The translations under genes and the position numbers were made by a program. Of a DNA stretch of 9,921 nt, positions 1 to 6,875 are shown one piece after another. The notes under the pieces were generated by a model. That model was given only the letters and a program-made list of their open reading frames with translations. It was not told the DNA's origin and made no database searches. The first letter of the stretch is position 1. The number at the start of each line of letters is the position of its first letter. Source of the stretch: Bacillota bacterium (lineage in GTDB: Bacteria > Bacillota_E > Sulfobacillia > Sulfobacillales > Sulfobacillaceae). The stretch lies in assembly GCA_021802375.1 (NCBI GenBank), contig JAKAAL010000100.1, positions 1 to 9,921 of the forward strand, in the 5' to 3' direction.

Positions 1-1118
1 CAGAGCCAAGCTTTTGGGTTGTGCCGGAGGTGGACGTCGTGGGATACAAAGGCATGTGCCGTTGACGGGCGTGGAAAGCGGGAGTCCATGCCATGCCCTT
101 AATGGTACCAAATAAGCCGGCATTGCCAAAGTTGATGCGCGAAGAGTTGGCGGGAAGGGCAGGCCCCGCGCCGATCGTGATCGTGTATGTCCCTTTATGG
201 ACGCTATACCGGACATCCATGGGACCGTGATACGTACCGCTTAGGATGTCCTGGGGCAGATACACGGGCACATCGGAGGTTTGAGCCAAACGATGTCCCA
301 CCGTTTGCCTTACGTCGGAATAGCTACTAAAGGACGGAGGAAGCGCTACCAGGGAAGCGGCACGGGCTCGGGCATTGATCCAGCTGCTTTCGAACACAGA
401 GCGCACCAATTCTGGTAAATACCCCATCCACTGTATGGCTTGGGACGGATAGACCGCCACCACGCGAAAGTTGTGAGAGGGCCAATGATGAACGATAGTG
501 GGCATCGAAAACGTGCGCGGTTCCAAAAACAAAACGCGCCCGGGATGGGCCGCATCAGGCCAACTGACGGCAAAGAGTTGGGATGAGGGAACGCTCAGCA
601 CTGCCTTGGAAGACGTTGATGCGGTGATAGTTTTGGGTAATATTTGGGAAGAGGCCGGTTTTAGCCAATAGATGCTGGTGGTCATTTGGTTCCATAGCGT
701 ACCCGTTTGGGTCCCGATTTGGGTCTGCGGACGATTCATGACGGCCACCATAGTAAAGCGCTTGGACGGCCAGTGATGAAGGGTAGTCGGGATCTGAAAG
801 GCCTTCGGCGATAAAAAGATGGTGCCGCTCGGGTTGGTGGCGTAGGCACTATGCGGTCCTAGAATGTAGAGAACGTGCTCTTGAGCCCACGCTTCGAGTT
901 GAGTCGGCGCGGCGTTGTGAACGACCACGGTGGGCGATACAGGTTGAGTCGACAGAGATGAGGATGGTGTCGACGATGACGGCGTTGATGACGGACTAGG
1001 GGTGGTGCTCGTGGTGCCCGGTGAAGAGGAAGGGGTCGGTATGGTCGATCCACCCTGCCAATAAAAGCATCGCGATGAGACTTAATGCCAAGGTCGTGGT
1101 GATGCGATGCCTGTTCAT
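1..1118 (-). CDS. Secreted or lipid-anchored protein of unknown function, partial, with apparent frameshift at the signal peptide
   Basis: I do not recognise the family. An ATG at 1118 lies 8 nt after a good Shine-Dalgarno (GGGGAGG, 1127-1133) and opens a typical signal peptide: basic MNRHR, then a hydrophobic run ending LIAMLLLAG. That frame stops about 17 codons later. A neighbouring frame is then open without a stop from about 1060 to the window edge (over 340 codons) and has no good start of its own. It begins with a Ser/Thr/Pro-rich linker (about 925-1042), typical of proteins tethered outside the membrane. Next come two copies of a ~30-residue module (737-826 and 449-541) and a C-terminal part with alternating polar and beta-like stretches. 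The reading-frame switch at 1050-1060 is either a real mutation or a sequencing error; removing one G or adding two bases joins the frames. Function unknown; export and anchoring are inferred. Confidence 0.7.
449..541 (-). repeat. Internal protein repeat, copy 2 (HHWPS module)
   Basis: The 31 codons read from GRVLFLEPRTF to FRVVAVY and contain PTIVHHWPS. They match copy 1 (737-826) over their whole length. The DNA copies have diverged, so the repeat is old and is kept at protein level. Confidence 0.75.
737..826 (-). repeat. Internal protein repeat, copy 1 (HHWPS module)
   Basis: The 30 codons read from GTIFLSPKAF to FTMVAVM and contain the core PTTLHHWPS. They align with copy 2 at 449-541 with one extra residue there. 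Identical positions include F-L, P, F, P-T, HHWPS, F and VAV. This points to an ancient intragenic duplication. Confidence 0.75.
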
Positions 1119-1126
1119 CGAAAGAG

Positions 1127-1133
1127 CCTCCCC
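1127..1133 (-). promoter_or_regulatory. Shine-Dalgarno fixing the start at 1118
   Basis: GGGGAGG lies 8 nt before ATG 1118. It marks the signal-peptide frame as the genuine beginning of the gene, although the rest of the protein is read in another frame. An 11-bp dyad, GTGGAGTCCAC (1136-1146), lies just upstream and might be an operator. Confidence 0.6.
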
Positions 1134-1177
1134 GAGTGGAGTCCACAATTTCTGCCTAGAGTCTAAACGAAATGGGG

Positions 1178-1210
1178 AAGTGCCAGGGTTACCAGGTCAA
1201 AACGGCACTT
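1178..1210. repeat. 7-bp inverted repeat with 19-nt loop near the transposon relic
   Basis: AAGTGCC (1178-1184) and GGCACTT (1204-1210) are perfect inverted copies. No T-run follows on the minus strand, so this is not a convincing terminator. It lies on the 3' side of the TnpB relic, where IS200/IS605 elements carry their right-end hairpin, so it may be a remnant of that end. That link is inference. Confidence 0.3.
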
Positions 1211-1311
1211 TTCGGTCATGGGCGTAGAGGGGGATCCAGGTCCAGGTTGCGGCATAAGTCTCCGGGATCACTTCGGGAAGTTCCTGGCTCATCGATCGCT
1301 CGGCGGCAGGC

Positions 1312-1533
1312 CTACGGCCTCCGCGCGTCTTGTGCGATCTCCCCAGTCACTTCGGACCGTTCCGGCCCCAGCTTCCGAAAAATCCGCGTCGGTTCGTGTT
1401 TGGTGGTCAGCGGAATGCCGGCCAGAAGTTTTGTGATGTTAAGCGGGGCAATCACTAGGGCGGCATTGTGACCCGCATGATCTCTGTGTCCGCAGCGCTG
1501 GCAGACCTACTCGGCTTGACTCGTCCGATTGTC
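1312..1533 (-). pseudogene. tnpB: Decayed TnpB (IS200/IS605 OrfB) C-terminal fragment
   Basis: The minus frame contains TSQ (1516-1524), a TAG stop (1507-1509), and then VCQRCGHRDHAGHNAALVI (down to about 1450). TnpB proteins end their zinc-ribbon region with a TSQ-C-x-x-C segment, a second CxxC, and a final catalytic-region motif close to D-x-NAA-x-I. Here the second CxxC and the NAA block survive. The first CxxC appears deleted between TSQ and VC, a stop interrupts the frame, and the position usually held by the RuvC-III Asp is His or Gly. The frame then runs about 45 codons to a TAG at 1312. No other part of TnpB or a TnpA gene was seen, so the fragment is dead. The rest of 1119-1710 shows nothing coding. 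Confidence 0.65.
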
Positions 1534-1710
1534 CGGGGCGGTGAATGCATAGCGAGCGCATGCCACCCGTCCAGGTTCGCTGTTGCGATGCGGTGACATT
1601 GCGCCTGGCCATCGCCGGACTAGTGGCCTTAACCTATACGGTGCACACGGATCGTTACATCCTGTGCGATAGTATTGCTAGCGATTGGGCTGGCGGTTCC
1701 TTATGCCCGG

Positions 1711-3120
1711 TCAGCTCGTTTCCATTTCCACATCCGTGATGCCCCTAAGATGCCGAGGAGACGGTGTGCGAGCCCAGAATGCGTACGTAAAAAACGCCAC
1801 CAAAAATCCCACATAAAACGTGAGATCGGCTCCACCCAAGGCGTGTGCCACGGGACCGGTATAGAGCGTCGAGCTCATAAACGGAATCGACACCAAAATC
1901 CCGATCAGAAAACTGCCGAGGGCAGGCCAGGCCATAGCGGAGACCGGACCGGTTCTCTCCGCGCCCAACCTTTTGTGGGAGAAATAGAAGTCGCAAAACA
2001 TCACGCCGAGCCACGGGGTCATCCAATATCCCAGCAACAATAGGAAGTTATCGTAATACTGTTCAAATGAGCCGGAAGCGGCCAGACTTAATCCGAGCCC
2101 TATAAGGGCAGCAATGGCCGCAAGACTCCATCGTGGCAACCGAATATTCAGCGCTTGGGCTGCGAGCCCGTTGGAATAGAGGTTCAAGGCGTCCGCCGCG
2201 GTGCCCCCCAGGACAATCGCGATAACCGCCATCCCACCCAAGCCGCCCATGACCTGATGCAGGGCCAGAATGGGGTTGGCTGCCGCTCCGGCTACAATGG
2301 CCACACCCGCCCCGACCAGTTCTAGCCAAAGGGACGCAATAAAGGATCCTAAGAAACTCCACACCAGAATCGGGGTCCTGGAGCGTGGCTGGGGCAGGTA
2401 GCGACTATAATCCGAGGCATAGGGCCCCCAACTACCGACATACGACAATGCGGCGGCAACCACTAAGGCAAATAGAATCCAGGGATTCGTGTGCACTGCC
2501 GGATGATATTGGGTCAAGGCCGGGCGTTGCCACAAAACCATCGTGACGATGACGAAGAGAATCCCCAACACCACCGACATCACTCGCTCATAGGCATGAA
2601 TCAGGTTGTGGCCAAACACCGCAATCAGCCCTTGAACGATGACTAAGAGCAATGCGGCTTGCCAGAATGGTAAGGTCGGGATTAGAACACGAAGCCCAAA
2701 CGCCCCTAAAATATTGTTGACGGAAAACCAACCGATAGTGCTTAAGTAGTTTAAGAACGCTGGTATATAACCCCCCCATTGTCCGAACAACCTCCGGCTT
2801 ATAATGAGTTGGGGCAGTCCAAAATAGGGTCCCATGACCGCGCATAAAGAGAGGGCGTATGCGCCTAATACATTACCGACTAAGAGTGCGGCCACCGTCC
2901 AGGGCCACGACATGCCAAGCGCAATGGGAAAAAATCCTAAGGCAAAGTCTGCAATCGTAAGATTGCTACCGAGCCAGAGCGTAAACTGACTACGTGACTT
3001 ACCGTGGCGTTCTGGATTCGGAATCGCTTCAATGCCATAAGGCTCCACATGTAAGACGGCTTCACCATATTCCCTCAACTCCACTCGTGGCGGTTCTTGC
3101 AGATGATCTTCCCTGTGCAT
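1711..3120 (-). CDS. NCS1-family transporter, candidate NAD-precursor permease
   Basis: This 469-residue integral membrane protein belongs to the nucleobase:cation symporter-1 family (PF02133 type). An N-terminal cytoplasmic segment ends in IEAIPNPERHGKSRSQF (about 30-46), the usual NCS1 entry motif. About twelve hydrophobic helices follow. Family-like blocks are GLPQLIISRRLFGQWGGYIP (101-120), TIGWFSVNN (128-136) in the helix that contributes a substrate-stacking Trp, GSWGPYASDYSRYLP (229-243) and GGTAADALNLYSNG (305-318). NCS1 proteins import purines, pyrimidines, hydantoins, allantoin or vitamins, and yeast members include the nicotinamide riboside carrier Nrt1. The substrate cannot be read from sequence; the upstream niaR gene and operator suggest a niacin-type compound. 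ATG 3120 was chosen because GAGG lies 7 nt before it. An in-frame ATG at 3150 has no Shine-Dalgarno and falls inside the operator. Confidence 0.93.
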   Translation of the reverse strand: MHREDHLQEPPRVELREYGEAVLHVEPYGIEAIPNPERHGKSRSQFTLWLGSNLTIADFALGFFPIALGMSWPWTVAALLVGNVLGAYALSLCAVMGPYFGLPQLIISRRLFGQWGGYIPAFLNYLSTIGWFSVNNILGAFGLRVLIPTLPFWQAALLLVIVQGLIAVFGHNLIHAYERVMSVVLGILFVIVTMVLWQRPALTQYHPAVHTNPWILFALVVAAALSYVGSWGPYASDYSRYLPQPRSRTPILVWSFLGSFIASLWLELVGAGVAIVAGAAANPILALHQVMGGLGGMAVIAIVLGGTAADALNLYSNGLAAQALNIRLPRWSLAAIAALIGLGLSLAASGSFEQYYDNFLLLLGYWMTPWLGVMFCDFYFSHKRLGAERTGPVSAMAWPALGSFLIGILVSIPFMSSTLYTGPVAHALGGADLTFYVGFLVAFFTYAFWARTPSPRHLRGITDVEMETS

Positions 3121-3127
3121 GCTCCAT

Positions 3128-3131
3128 CCTC
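3128..3131 (-). promoter_or_regulatory. Shine-Dalgarno deciding the transporter start
   Basis: GAGG lies 7 nt before ATG 3120. The alternative ATG at 3150 has no purine-rich site and would lie close to the predicted transcription start, so 3120 is preferred. Confidence 0.55.
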
Positions 3132-3167
3132 GATTCACTGTGTATACCATTGTATATACAATGAATC
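3132..3167. promoter_or_regulatory. 36-bp dyad, candidate NiaR operator
   Basis: The arms GATTCACTGTGTATAC (3132-3147) and the complement of 3152-3167 (GATTCATTGTATATAC) match at 14 of 16 positions around a 4-bp centre. Inside lies a perfect 16-bp palindrome (3148-3163, core TTGTATATACAA), and a GTATAC core sits in the left half. This looks like two side-by-side dimer sites. It covers the predicted -10 and the start point of the transporter promoter, as expected for a repressor site. NiaR is the obvious candidate because its gene is immediately upstream; binding itself is inferred. Confidence 0.7.
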
Positions 3168-3181
3168 AAGATAAAAAACAA
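3153..3181 (-). promoter_or_regulatory. Candidate sigma-A promoter of the NCS1 transporter
   Basis: On the minus strand TTGTTT (3176-3181) is separated by 17 bp from TATATA (3153-3158). The predicted start near 3146 gives a leader of about 25 nt with the Shine-Dalgarno at 3128-3131. The -10 is embedded in the palindrome, which fits repression by blocking RNA polymerase. Confidence 0.5.
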
Positions 3182-3195
3182 CCCCACCCCTCGAA

Positions 3196-3717
3196 TTATC
3201 GGCGCGCCACAATCCCCTTCTTTTCCAATTCAAGGAGGGCTTGGTCTAGTTGCCTCAGATCGCGATACGATACCGTGTGGAGATGGTCTCCGTGCGTCAG
3301 CGATGACAAAAGAGCCACGCGTCCTTGGGATATCTCTTGCATAAAATCACTGACATCTTGCCGCGATCGCAGATGCAACGCCCCTTGCAGCTCCCCATAG
3401 ATGGGGTGCTCAATCATCACGTTTTCGACCACGATGCCGTGATCGACCAATGTATATAGCTCGTCTGCCGTTTGCTCGGCAGCATGATGCACCGATAGAA
3501 TTGTTTGCTCCATTCCGTCCGGCGCGCCACTTAAGTAATATCCGCGGGACGTCGACACAATCGGGGCGCCGCGTGCTTTAAGGAGCGCAATCTCGTGGAC
3601 CACCACTTGGCGCGTAACTTGACATCTTGCAGCCAAATCCTCCCCTCGTATGGGATTCGTGCTTTCGTGTAATAGCTGCACAATATAGTCTTGGCGTTCT
3701 CGGCGCTCCCGCAACAA
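3196..3717 (-). CDS. niaR: NiaR-type niacin-responsive transcriptional repressor
   Basis: The 173-residue protein has an N-terminal winged helix-turn-helix of the HTH_11/BirA-like kind (about 7-60; recognition part VTRQVVVHEIALLKARG, then a wing ending STSRGYYL). The 3H domain follows (about 70-170). It carries the conserved His signatures: HHAAEQTADELY (77-88), IEHPIYGEL (102-110) and LTHGDHLHTV (140-149). H78, E86, H145 and H147 match the positions that bind a metal in the Thermotoga homologue. Length and motif order agree closely with Bacillus subtilis NiaR (YrxA). In that family niacin acts as co-repressor of NAD synthesis and uptake genes. Start is TTG: two tandem TTG codons (3717, 3714) follow AGGAGG by 5 and 8 nt, and the second has the better spacing. 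The stop lies 75 bp from the NCS1 transporter start on the same strand. Confidence 0.9.
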   Translation of the reverse strand: MLRERRERQDYIVQLLHESTNPIRGEDLAARCQVTRQVVVHEIALLKARGAPIVSTSRGYYLSGAPDGMEQTILSVHHAAEQTADELYTLVDHGIVVENVMIEHPIYGELQGALHLRSRQDVSDFMQEISQGRVALLSSLTHGDHLHTVSYRDLRQLDQALLELEKKGIVARR

Positions 3718-3784
3718 AAATCCCTCCTCACCCCGATGGTAGCATCCTGGTCGTTATTCCGCGAGATTTGCCACAACTGAACCG

Positions 3785-3821
3785 AAAAACGGGCGGACTC
3801 GTGATGAGAGTCCCCCCGTTT
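3785..3821 (-). terminator. Rho-independent terminator of the quinol oxidase operon
   Basis: On the minus strand ACGGGGGGACTC and GAGTCCGCCCGT form a 12-bp stem with one mismatch around a 7-nt loop, followed by TTTTTC. It starts 23 bp after the stop of the last oxidase gene and precedes niaR, so it separates the two transcription units. Confidence 0.85.
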
Positions 3822-3843
3822 ATCTTAGGCCAAACCAGCCAGG

Positions 3844-4224
3844 CTAGGAGACGCCCGACTTAAACGTCATGATCCAGATCGACATCCCGACCATCCCTAC
3901 CGCCATCAAGAGCACCATGCCTAAGAAAATCACTTGCCAAGCCATCCCGCGACTTTCCCGAATATGCATGAACACCCCGAGTTGTAAGGCGGCCTGGCCG
4001 ACGGCCAGCGTCAAGATGACGCTTAAAAGCGCCAACGGTGGCAACACATGATCCACCACCAGGATCAAGGCGGCAAATGTGAGGACCAGTGACCCGATAT
4101 ATCCCCAAATTTGCACCCAAGGGAATTTCTCTTCCCCAAAATGAGGGCGCATAAATCGTAATGCTTCGCCTTCATCGTTTAACGCATCTTCGGCTTCCGG
4201 TCGAAACTCCAGTGCTTCTGACAC
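3844..4224 (-). CDS. qoxD: Quinol oxidase subunit IV
   Basis: The 126-residue protein of the QoxD/CyoD/COX4_pro type is the small subunit that helps assemble and stabilise the CuB site of heme-copper quinol oxidases. It has an acidic soluble N-terminus (1-35) and three membrane helices (about 38-58, 63-83 and 97-119). The family block LPPLALLSVILTLAVGQAAL (61-80) runs into QLGVFMHIRE (81-90), the characteristic motif around helix 2. Start is GTG at 4224, preceded by GGGAGGAGGG about 6-8 nt upstream, and 15 nt separate it from the subunit III stop. It is the last gene of the operon, with the terminator directly behind it. Identification is firm from motif, size and position. Confidence 0.93.
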   Translation of the reverse strand: MSEALEFRPEAEDALNDEGEALRFMRPHFGEEKFPWVQIWGYIGSLVLTFAALILVVDHVLPPLALLSVILTLAVGQAALQLGVFMHIRESRGMAWQVIFLGMVLLMAVGMVGMSIWIMTFKSGVS

Positions 4225-4239
4225 CTAGATCCCTCCTCC

Positions 4240-4860
4240 CTAGACGATTTTCCCGTTGAGGTACACGAACGTAAAGATGAAAATCCACACAATATCGAGA
4301 AAGTGCCAATAGAGCGAGAAGGTAAAGAGTTTTCGCGTGGTGACCGCTGTGAGTCCACGCCGTGCCACCTGAATGAGGAGCGTCGCGGCCCAAATGATAC
4401 CAAATGTGACGTGGGCTCCATGGGTACCCACCAAAATATAAAATCCGGACAAAAACGCACTCTTATGCCAGGTCGCTCCGGCACTGACGAACGTCACAAA
4501 ATCGTGGATCTCGGACGTGACGAATCCCGCACCCAGCAACAAAGTCAGAATGAGCCAAATCATGAGGGCACGCTTGTTTTGCTTGCGCATTGCATAAATC
4601 GCAAGCCCAACCGTAAAGCTACTCGTCAAGAGTAGGAGGGTCTCTAAAATGACCGGACCCAGCGTAAACAGTTGGTTGGCTGTGGGGCCCGCCGCCACCT
4701 GGTTTTTGAAGACGGCGTAGCTGGAAAATAAGCTGCCGAAAATCAGAACGTCAGTGACCAAAAACATCCAAAATCCGGTAATTTTTATGCTTTCCTTCTC
4801 ATCCGAAAACTCCATGGGTACATGCTGGGCGATCTTCTCGTCTACGACTGGTAGGCTCAT
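4240..4860 (-). CDS. qoxC: Quinol oxidase subunit III
   Basis: The 206-residue protein is of the five-helix CyoC/QoxC type (helices about 29-51, 68-90, 98-117, 137-163 and 180-202), lacking the first two helices of the seven-helix cytochrome c oxidase subunit III. Diagnostic motifs are FLVTDVLIFGSLF (33-45), SEIHDF (116-121), LVGTHGAHVTFGIIW (143-157) and YWHFLDIVWIFIF (184-196). This subunit has no redox centre and stabilises subunit I. Its ATG overlaps the stop of qoxB by ATGA (4857-4860), with GGAGG 8 nt upstream inside qoxB, so the two genes are probably translationally coupled. Confidence 0.95.
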   Translation of the reverse strand: MSLPVVDEKIAQHVPMEFSDEKESIKITGFWMFLVTDVLIFGSLFSSYAVFKNQVAAGPTANQLFTLGPVILETLLLLTSSFTVGLAIYAMRKQNKRALMIWLILTLLLGAGFVTSEIHDFVTFVSAGATWHKSAFLSGFYILVGTHGAHVTFGIIWAATLLIQVARRGLTAVTTRKLFTFSLYWHFLDIVWIFIFTFVYLNGKIV

Positions 4861-6833
4861 CCTTGTACCCTCCCCAACGCCGTCTCGATTTCCAAGACTT
4901 CTTCTGCCGCAATGTGCTTGTGTTCATCGTAATCAAATCCCGAGTAGATCAGGGTAGCGACCACGCCTACGGCTCCAAGAGCCACAATGTACCACCATTG
5001 AAAGGTCATCCCAAATCCCAGCACAAAGAATGCAAACCCCATTAAAAATGGGATCGGGGTGTTTTTCGGGAGTTCCAGCGTCCGCATGTCCCCCGGCTGC
5101 ATGGCAGCCAGAGTTTGCCCCTTTTGTTTCATGTCCCACCAGGCATCACGCTCGTGTACCACCGGAATTCGGGCAAAGTTGTACTCGGGAGCGGGAGACG
5201 GAAGGGCCCATTCCAACGTGCGCCCATTCCACGGGTCGCCGGTTAGATCCTTTTCTCCATGTTGGAGGCTATACACTACGCTATAAACCAAGATCACAAA
5301 CCCGGCGCCCATTACAAACGCTCCGACGGTAGAGATGACGTTTAAGGTGTGCCAGCCAAATCCCGCAGGATAGGTGTAGATTCGCCGTGTCATCCCCTTC
5401 AAGCCCAGTAAGTATTGGGGGCCAAAAGTAATCCAAAATCCCCAGAAAAAGAGCCAGAATGCCCACTTACCTTGACGTTCATCCAACTTATGGCCGAACA
5501 TCTTAGGCCACCAGTAATACATCCCGGATAAGAGGCCGAAGAGGGTTCCACCAATCAAAACATTGTGAAAGTGCGCAATCAGGAAGTAGGTGTTGTGCAA
5601 CTGGTAATCGGCTGGAACCGTAGCCAATAAAATTCCGGTGGCACCCCCAATCACGAAGGTGGGGATAAACGCCATCTGGTACAACATGGCCACAGTCATC
5701 TGGATCCGGCCACCCCACATGGTAAAGATCCAGTTGAAAATTTTGACCCCGGTCGGAATGGCGATCAACATCGTTGAGAGTCCGAAGAACGCATTGACAC
5801 CGGGACCGGCTCCCATCGTAAAGAAGTGATGGACCCAAGTGCCGTAGGCCAACACCATAATCGAGACAATGGAGACTACCATCACGGAGTACCCAAACAG
5901 AGCTTTTTGAGAGAAAGTTGCCACGACCTCTGAAAAGATCCCGAAGACCGGCAAGACCACAATGTACACCTCGGGATGGCCAAACAGCCAAAACAGGTTA
6001 ACATACATCATGGCGAGACCACCGTGCGCCAGAGTAAAGAACGAGGAACCAAAGATGCGGTCAAACAGGCTCATCGCCAACGCTACAGTCAACGGTGGGA
6101 AGGCAAAGATAATCAAGGCCGAGGTGGTTAATGCCGCCCAGATAAACATCGGCATTTTCATGAGAGTCATGCCGGGCGCCCGCATTCGGAGCACGGTCAC
6201 CAAGAAGTTAATCCCGGTCATGGTGGTCCCAATCCCCGCGATGAGGAGCGACAAGAAGAAGTAATTTTCTCCCGGTCCAGGATTAAAGGCTAAACCAGTA
6301 TAAGGAGGATAGGCGGTCCACCCTGCATCGGGCGAGCCTCCAATCACGAACGAGATGTTCAGTAAAAGAGCACCGAAGGCAAAAAGCCAAAAACTCATCG
6401 CATTGAGGCGGGGGAAAGCCACGTCCCGCGCGCCAATCATAAGAGGGACAGCCACGTTAAAGAGTGCGAAAATAAACGGCATGGCCATAAAGAAAATCAT
6501 GATGGTGCCATGCGTGGTAAAGACTTGATTGTACTCCAAGGCGTCAATCACCGGCGTGCTGGGTAAGGCGAGATTGGTCCGTAGCATCAGCGCATCGACA
6601 CCGCCGCGAAACAGCATGGCGAGAGCGGCAATGAGATACATAATGCCGATTTTCTTATGGTCTACCGTGGTGAGCCATTCTCTCCAGAGGTATAGCCACT
6701 TTTTTTGCTTAGTCAGCACGTAAAAGATGGCCACCCCGGTGGCGATAATCATGACATCGGCACCGATCTCAGTGGGCCGCAACACGTCATGCGGAAACAG
6801 TGTGTGCACCAGGTACAAAACAAAGTGAGGCAT
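4857..6833 (-). CDS. qoxB: Quinol oxidase subunit I (heme-copper catalytic subunit)
   Basis: The 658-residue catalytic subunit reduces oxygen to water and pumps protons. Visible ligands (numbered from ATG 6833) are H108 (FTTHG) and H423 for the low-spin heme, H421 for the high-spin heme, and H286, H335 and H336 for CuB, with the cross-linking Y290 in GHPEVYI. The D-channel entrance D137 (GARDVAFPRLN) with N144, E288, and the K-channel K364 (PTGVKIFNW) are present, so it is an A-type pump. Helices beyond the basic twelve at both ends match CyoB/QoxB. Of the E. coli CyoB quinol-site residues R71, D75, H98 and Q101, the equivalents R76, D80 and Q103 are kept, but H98 is E100. ATG 6833 was chosen because AAAGGTGG (6841-6848) lies 7 nt upstream; an in-frame TTG at 6851 would swallow that site. 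Confidence 0.97.
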   Translation of the reverse strand: MPHFVLYLVHTLFPHDVLRPTEIGADVMIIATGVAIFYVLTKQKKWLYLWREWLTTVDHKKIGIMYLIAALAMLFRGGVDALMLRTNLALPSTPVIDALEYNQVFTTHGTIMIFFMAMPFIFALFNVAVPLMIGARDVAFPRLNAMSFWLFAFGALLLNISFVIGGSPDAGWTAYPPYTGLAFNPGPGENYFFLSLLIAGIGTTMTGINFLVTVLRMRAPGMTLMKMPMFIWAALTTSALIIFAFPPLTVALAMSLFDRIFGSSFFTLAHGGLAMMYVNLFWLFGHPEVYIVVLPVFGIFSEVVATFSQKALFGYSVMVVSIVSIMVLAYGTWVHHFFTMGAGPGVNAFFGLSTMLIAIPTGVKIFNWIFTMWGGRIQMTVAMLYQMAFIPTFVIGGATGILLATVPADYQLHNTYFLIAHFHNVLIGGTLFGLLSGMYYWWPKMFGHKLDERQGKWAFWLFFWGFWITFGPQYLLGLKGMTRRIYTYPAGFGWHTLNVISTVGAFVMGAGFVILVYSVVYSLQHGEKDLTGDPWNGRTLEWALPSPAPEYNFARIPVVHERDAWWDMKQKGQTLAAMQPGDMRTLELPKNTPIPFLMGFAFFVLGFGMTFQWWYIVALGAVGVVATLIYSGFDYDEHKHIAAEEVLEIETALGRVQG

Positions 6834-6840
6834 CTTTAAT

Positions 6841-6848
6841 CCACCTTT
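6841..6848 (-). promoter_or_regulatory. Shine-Dalgarno deciding the qoxB start
   Basis: AAAGGTGG lies 7 nt before ATG 6833, in the 42-bp gap after the qoxA stop. It rules out the in-frame TTG at 6851, which lies upstream of the site. Confidence 0.7.
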
Positions 6849-6875
6849 CAATCGTGCGTTTCACGACCACTCCGC

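Noticed and set aside
859..1146. 95-codon minus-strand ORF rich in Arg, His and Pro
   Set aside because: It is the third frame across the Ser/Thr/Pro linker; its start has no site, and the other two frames explain the signal peptide and the body.
1021..1739. Several plus-strand ORFs of 60-100 codons between the left gene and the transporter
   Set aside because: No ribosome-binding sites, low-quality composition, and overlap with the minus-strand TnpB relic and signal peptide.
3196..3717. Biotin repressor BirA fragment as an alternative to niaR
   Set aside because: The HTH is BirA-like, but no biotin-ligase domain follows. The three His motifs of the 3H domain and the length fit NiaR.
4303..4635. 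110-codon plus-strand ORF across the subunit III gene
   Set aside because: It is antisense to qoxC, which has full family motifs; it has no ribosome-binding site and a composition unlike a protein.
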